This document shows, piece by piece, positions 62,754-64,000 of a stretch of DNA of 64,000 bases. Made by a program: the position numbers and the translations under genes. Position 1 is the stretch's first letter. Every line of letters begins with the position of its first letter. A model generated the notes under the pieces. That model was given only the letters and a program-made list of their open reading frames with translations, ran no database searches and had not been told where the DNA came from. The stretch is from Saltatorellus ferox (lineage in GTDB: Bacteria > Planctomycetota > UBA1135 > GCA-002686595). Where the stretch lies: contig CP036434.1 in the NCBI GenBank assembly GCA_007751475.1, positions 2,232,001 through 2,296,000 on the forward strand, read 5' to 3'.

Positions 62754-64000
62754 TGGGCGCGATCGATTCGACCGGGCTCGATCTCACCGCGCTGGAGCGC
62801 GAGGCCGCCGCGTTCGCCGCGCAGTTCGAAGCGGACTTCGATCGCTTCGAAGGCACCGCCTCGGTGGAAGCCGAGATCGAGGCCTTCCGGCATGCGCACG
62901 GGCGCGTGCGCGAGGGCGGCTGGTTCTCCCACGTCGTGCCCGAGGATTTTGGCGGCAGTGCCGTTAGCGGCCGTGCCCTCGGCGACAGTGCCCTTGGCGG
63001 CAGTGCTTCTGGCGGCAGTGCTTCTGGCGGTGGGGCGCTCGGCGAGGGCGCGACCTCCGACACGGTCTGCGTGCGGGCGCTCTGTGCGATCCGCCAGGCC
63101 TTCGCGTTCCGCCACGCGATGCTCGACCTCGCGTTCGTCGAGCAGGGACTGGGGTCCTTTCCCATCGCGCTCGGTTCCCGGTTCGGCGGAGCGCTGGACG
63201 CGGAGCTGACGGACGTGCTCGCGCGGACGGCGCGCGGCGAGCTGATCCCGGCGCTCGGCTTGACCGAAGCCGGCGCGGGCTCGGACCTCGCGGGCGTCGC
63301 CACGCGGGCCGAGCGGCAGTCGGACGGTGACTACCTCATCAGCGGCGCGAAGACCTACATCACCAACGTCGGCGTCGCGGACTACTACACGGTGCTCGCG
63401 CGGACGAGCGGTGCAGCCGGTGAGCGAGCCGGTCTCACGATGTTCTACGTGCCGCATGCTTCGGAAGGCCTCGGAACGCGCTCGTTCCGCGTGATGGCGC
63501 CGCATCCGATCGGCGAGGTGCTCTTCGATTCCGTGCGCGTGCCCGCGCGCCACGTGCTCGGGGAGGTCGGCGCCGGGATGGACCTCGCGCTCGGCAACCT
63601 CGCGCGCTTCAGGATCACCGTCGCCGCCGCCGCCAACGGTTTCGCGCGCCGCGCGCTGACCGAATCCGTCTCGCATCTCTCCCGGCGCGAGCAGTTCGGC
63701 CGTCCGCTCTCGACGTTCCAGGGGCTGCGCTTCGACCTGGCCGAGATGGACGTCAAGCTGCGCGCGGCGGAGCTCTTGACCGCCGAGGCGGCGGCCCGCG
63801 TGGACTCGGGCGCGGACGCCACCGCCGAGGTCGCGCGCGCCAAGCTGTTCTCGACCGAGTCCGCGTCCTGGATCTGCGACCGCGCGGTCCAGCACCACGG
63901 CGGCCTCGGAGTCCGCGTGGGCAGCGTGGTGGAGCGGCTCTTCCGTGACACGCGCGCGCTGCGCATCTACGAGGGGACGAGCGAGGTGCAGAAGCTCGTT
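62753..64000 (+). CDS. Acyl-CoA dehydrogenase (3' truncated by the window)
   Basis: The frame is open to the window end, giving 416 residues, so only a short C-terminal tail is missing. It starts with ATG at 62753, overlapping the crotonase stop. FAD/substrate motifs are GLTEAGAGSDLAG, SGAKTYITNVGVADYY and REQFGRPLS. The C-terminus has LYEGTSEVQ-type RIYEGTSEVQKL with the catalytic Glu. The N-terminal segment after PEDFGGS carries a Gly/Ser/Ala-rich insertion of about 35 residues made of 15-bp DNA repeats. The enzyme oxidises an acyl-CoA to enoyl-CoA with electrons to ETF; the chain-length preference cannot be read. Confidence 0.92.
   Translation, partial: MGAIDSTGLDLTALEREAAAFAAQFEADFDRFEGTASVEAEIEAFRHAHGRVREGGWFSHVVPEDFGGSAVSGRALGDSALGGSASGGSASGGGALGEGATSDTVCVRALCAIRQAFAFRHAMLDLAFVEQGLGSFPIALGSRFGGALDAELTDVLARTARGELIPALGLTEAGAGSDLAGVATRAERQSDGDYLISGAKTYITNVGVADYYTVLARTSGAAGERAGLTMFYVPHASEGLGTRSFRVMAPHPIGEVLFDSVRVPARHVLGEVGAGMDLALGNLARFRITVAAAANGFARRALTESVSHLSRREQFGRPLSTFQGLRFDLAEMDVKLRAAELLTAEAAARVDSGADATAEVARAKLFSTESASWICDRAVQHHGGLGVRVGSVVERLFRDTRALRIYEGTSEVQKLV
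62951..63055. repeat. 15-bp tandem repeat inside the acyl-CoA dehydrogenase gene
   Basis: Seven approximate copies of a 15-bp unit (consensus GGCGGCAGTGCCxTT) follow each other in frame from 62951. Units 62996-63010 and 63011-63025 are identical (GGCGGCAGTGCTTCT). They code for Gly-Gly-Ser-Ala-x repeats in a surface loop that is normally short, so the array can change length without frameshift. Confidence 0.85.

Overview
This is a gene-dense, GC-rich bacterial window with no rRNA, tRNA, CRISPR array or prophage that I can see. It most likely comes from a planctomycete (Planctomycetota). The evidence is a PSCyt1/DUF1549/DUF1553 protein paired with a DUF1501 protein (47205-50321), a PVC-type propeller protein ending in a CxxCH cytochrome c (50331-53417), a TPR-bearing Ser/Thr kinase, an ECF sigma factor fused to a membrane anchor and large exported part, and secreted propeller proteins with a C-terminal module I associate with deep-branching marine planctomycetes. 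Shine-Dalgarno sequences are mostly weak or absent, so many starts were chosen from domain boundaries and signal peptides.

Layout. 1-15.3 kb: the tail of a secreted propeller protein, a strong hairpin terminator, a 1262-residue coiled-coil/helix-hairpin-helix protein built on a 42-residue repeat, a DUF1499 lipoprotein, the sigma-factor fusion, a Ser/Thr kinase gene split by a 160-bp MITE, a small outer-membrane barrel lipoprotein, a YkgJ-type cysteine-cluster protein and HrpB helicase. 15.3-25.2 kb: an SDR, a secreted protein, a glycosyltransferase and an SGNH hydrolase, a NUDIX-metallo-beta-lactamase fusion, an OPT transporter and a type II NADH dehydrogenase-like enzyme.

25.3-27.4 kb holds the most striking locus: four tightly spaced genes encoding a small coiled-coil protein, a photoactive yellow protein (PYP) homologue that keeps nearly all chromophore-pocket residues including the p-coumarate Cys, a 221-residue protein resembling part of an AMP-forming acyl-CoA ligase, and a small helical protein. 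PYP needs activated p-coumarate, so a ligase-like neighbour is suggestive, but this one is truncated and its nucleotide loop is degenerate.

27.5-37.0 kb is a minus-strand metal-efflux cluster: a Cys-rich exported protein, TolC-type channel, CusB-type adaptor, CusA-type RND pump, His-rich lipoprotein, TVP38/TMEM64 membrane protein and a MerA-like flavoprotein. 37.1-45.7 kb: SGNH-like protein, NPCBM/galactose-oxidase-like/kelch protein, Dabb lipoprotein, a divergent zinc-ribbon SDR and a K+/H+ antiporter. 45.8-53.4 kb: the planctomycete cytochrome/DUF1501 proteins. 53.6-60.5 kb: a DNA-methylase-like enzyme, a CIA30-DUF4174 fusion, an OmpA-like barrel protein, a two-component system with a pair of matching palindromes upstream, a JAMM protease and an Old Yellow Enzyme homologue. 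60.6-64.0 kb: an overlapping SDR-RidA-crotonase-acyl-CoA dehydrogenase operon that runs off the end of the window.
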